Below, one piece after another: positions 5,227 through 5,736 of a stretch of 5,736 bases of DNA. Source of the DNA: Lachnospiraceae bacterium (GTDB lineage: Bacteria > Bacillota > Clostridia > Lachnospirales > Lachnospiraceae); contig JAGKTY010000062.1 in assembly GCA_021153185.1 (NCBI GenBank), forward strand, positions 1-5,736, in the 5' to 3' direction. The translations under genes were made by a program, and so were the position numbers. How positions within the stretch are numbered: position 1 is the first letter of the stretch; each line of letters opens with the position of its first letter. The notes under the pieces were generated by a model. The model was not told where the DNA came from. It made no database searches and worked only from the letters and a program-made list of their open reading frames with translations.

Positions 5227-5736
5227 TCTCCCTCACCTCCGTTACCGATAATCCGGCTTCTTTTAAATAGGCAATCATGTCACCTTGCAGCGCGTCTCCC
5301 TCAGGAAGCCCCAATATCATTTCCCCGATTGCTTTTCCGCCGACATTTTTGGTATCTGCTTTCAAAATATTCACCGGAGAAGCAAATTTCAAAATCAGAT
5401 TTGCAATAATTGGTTCATATGCAGAGTTTTCACCAAATACGATGCGGATCCGTCTGTGTGCATCCAACGTTTCAAGTGGCGTATATCTGACTTCTTTACC
5501 GGAAATCAGTTCTTTTGCTGCATCGGAATGCGGCGTCCTGAATATCGTCTCGACCTCACCTTCCTCCACAAGCCGCCCATTGTCAATAATTGCAACCTTT
5601 TTACAAATATCTGTCACGACGGACATCTGATGTGTGATTATGACAATGGTAATGCCGAGTGTTTCATTGATTTCCCGAAGAAGCGCCAAAATAGAAGCCG
5701 TCGTCTGCGGGTCAAGTGCGCTTGTCGCCTCATCAC
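5219..5736 (-). CDS. metN: Methionine ABC transporter ATP-binding protein MetN, C-terminal part
   Basis: The reading frame runs in from beyond the right edge, so only the last 171 residues are visible; Walker A, Q-loop and signature lie outside. The first visible residues, DEATSALDP, are the end of Walker B and the D-loop. The switch histidine is in IVIITHQM (about visible residue 35). A C-terminal domain of about 80 residues (from about visible residue 90, LDAHRRIRIVFG to the end) matches the NIL domain of MetN, which binds methionine and inhibits transport in the known E. coli protein. With MetI it forms the methionine-type importer. The stop overlaps the metI start. Confidence 0.92.
   Translation of the reverse strand, partial: DEATSALDPQTTASILALLREINETLGITIVIITHQMSVVTDICKKVAIIDNGRLVEEGEVETIFRTPHSDAAKELISGKEVRYTPLETLDAHRRIRIVFGENSAYEPIIANLILKFASPVNILKADTKNVGGKAIGEMILGLPEGDALQGDMIAYLKEAGLSVTEVRENV
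5233..5240 (-). promoter_or_regulatory. Strong ribosome binding site for metI inside metN
   Basis: GGAGGTGA on the minus strand matches the 16S anti-Shine-Dalgarno sequence over 8 bases and lies 6 nt before the metI ATG. It is embedded in the last codons of metN, so metI can load ribosomes strongly even though the genes overlap. Confidence 0.8.

Overview
The window looks like chromosomal DNA of a low-GC, Gram-positive anaerobe, most likely a Clostridia/Lachnospiraceae-type Firmicute. This rests on AT-rich intergenic DNA, strong GGAGG-type ribosome binding sites, the style of the FeoA/FeoB proteins, and a short two-domain DtxR/MntR-family repressor. The assignment is inferred from protein character only.

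Left part (1-2475): a ferrous-iron uptake and control cluster. On the minus strand lie feoA (1618-1830) and feoB (92-1414). A DtxR-family metalloregulator (2086-2475) is divergent on the plus strand. feoA has a clear promoter with an inverted repeat directly downstream of its -10. The same GTTAGT-N4-ACTAAC core recurs in front of feoB, so both genes probably belong to one iron-responsive regulon controlled by the neighbouring repressor. An intrinsic terminator separates feoA from feoB, and a 91-nt hairpin fills most of the feoB leader. feoB stops after 440 codons in the conserved ELPEY region, about two thirds of the usual length. A 76-nt imperfect palindrome follows, so the gene appears to have been broken by an insertion or rearrangement.

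Right part (2456-5736): one minus-strand ABC-transporter operon entering from beyond the right edge. In transcription order it holds metN (only the C-terminal part is visible, with a NIL domain), metI, two polar-amino-acid-type permeases and a GlnQ-type ATPase. Gene junctions are overlapping or 2-31 nt apart, so the genes are probably co-transcribed and translationally linked. A methionine-type importer is thus joined to a second, amino-acid (perhaps cystine or another sulfur compound) importer. No substrate-binding protein is visible for either. The operon's last gene overlaps the 3' end of the repressor gene by 20 bp, tail to tail.

No tRNA, rRNA, CRISPR array or transposase gene was seen. 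I saw no clearly new multi-gene system. The most informative signals are the duplicated operator, the feoB leader hairpin, and the broken feoB with its adjacent palindrome.
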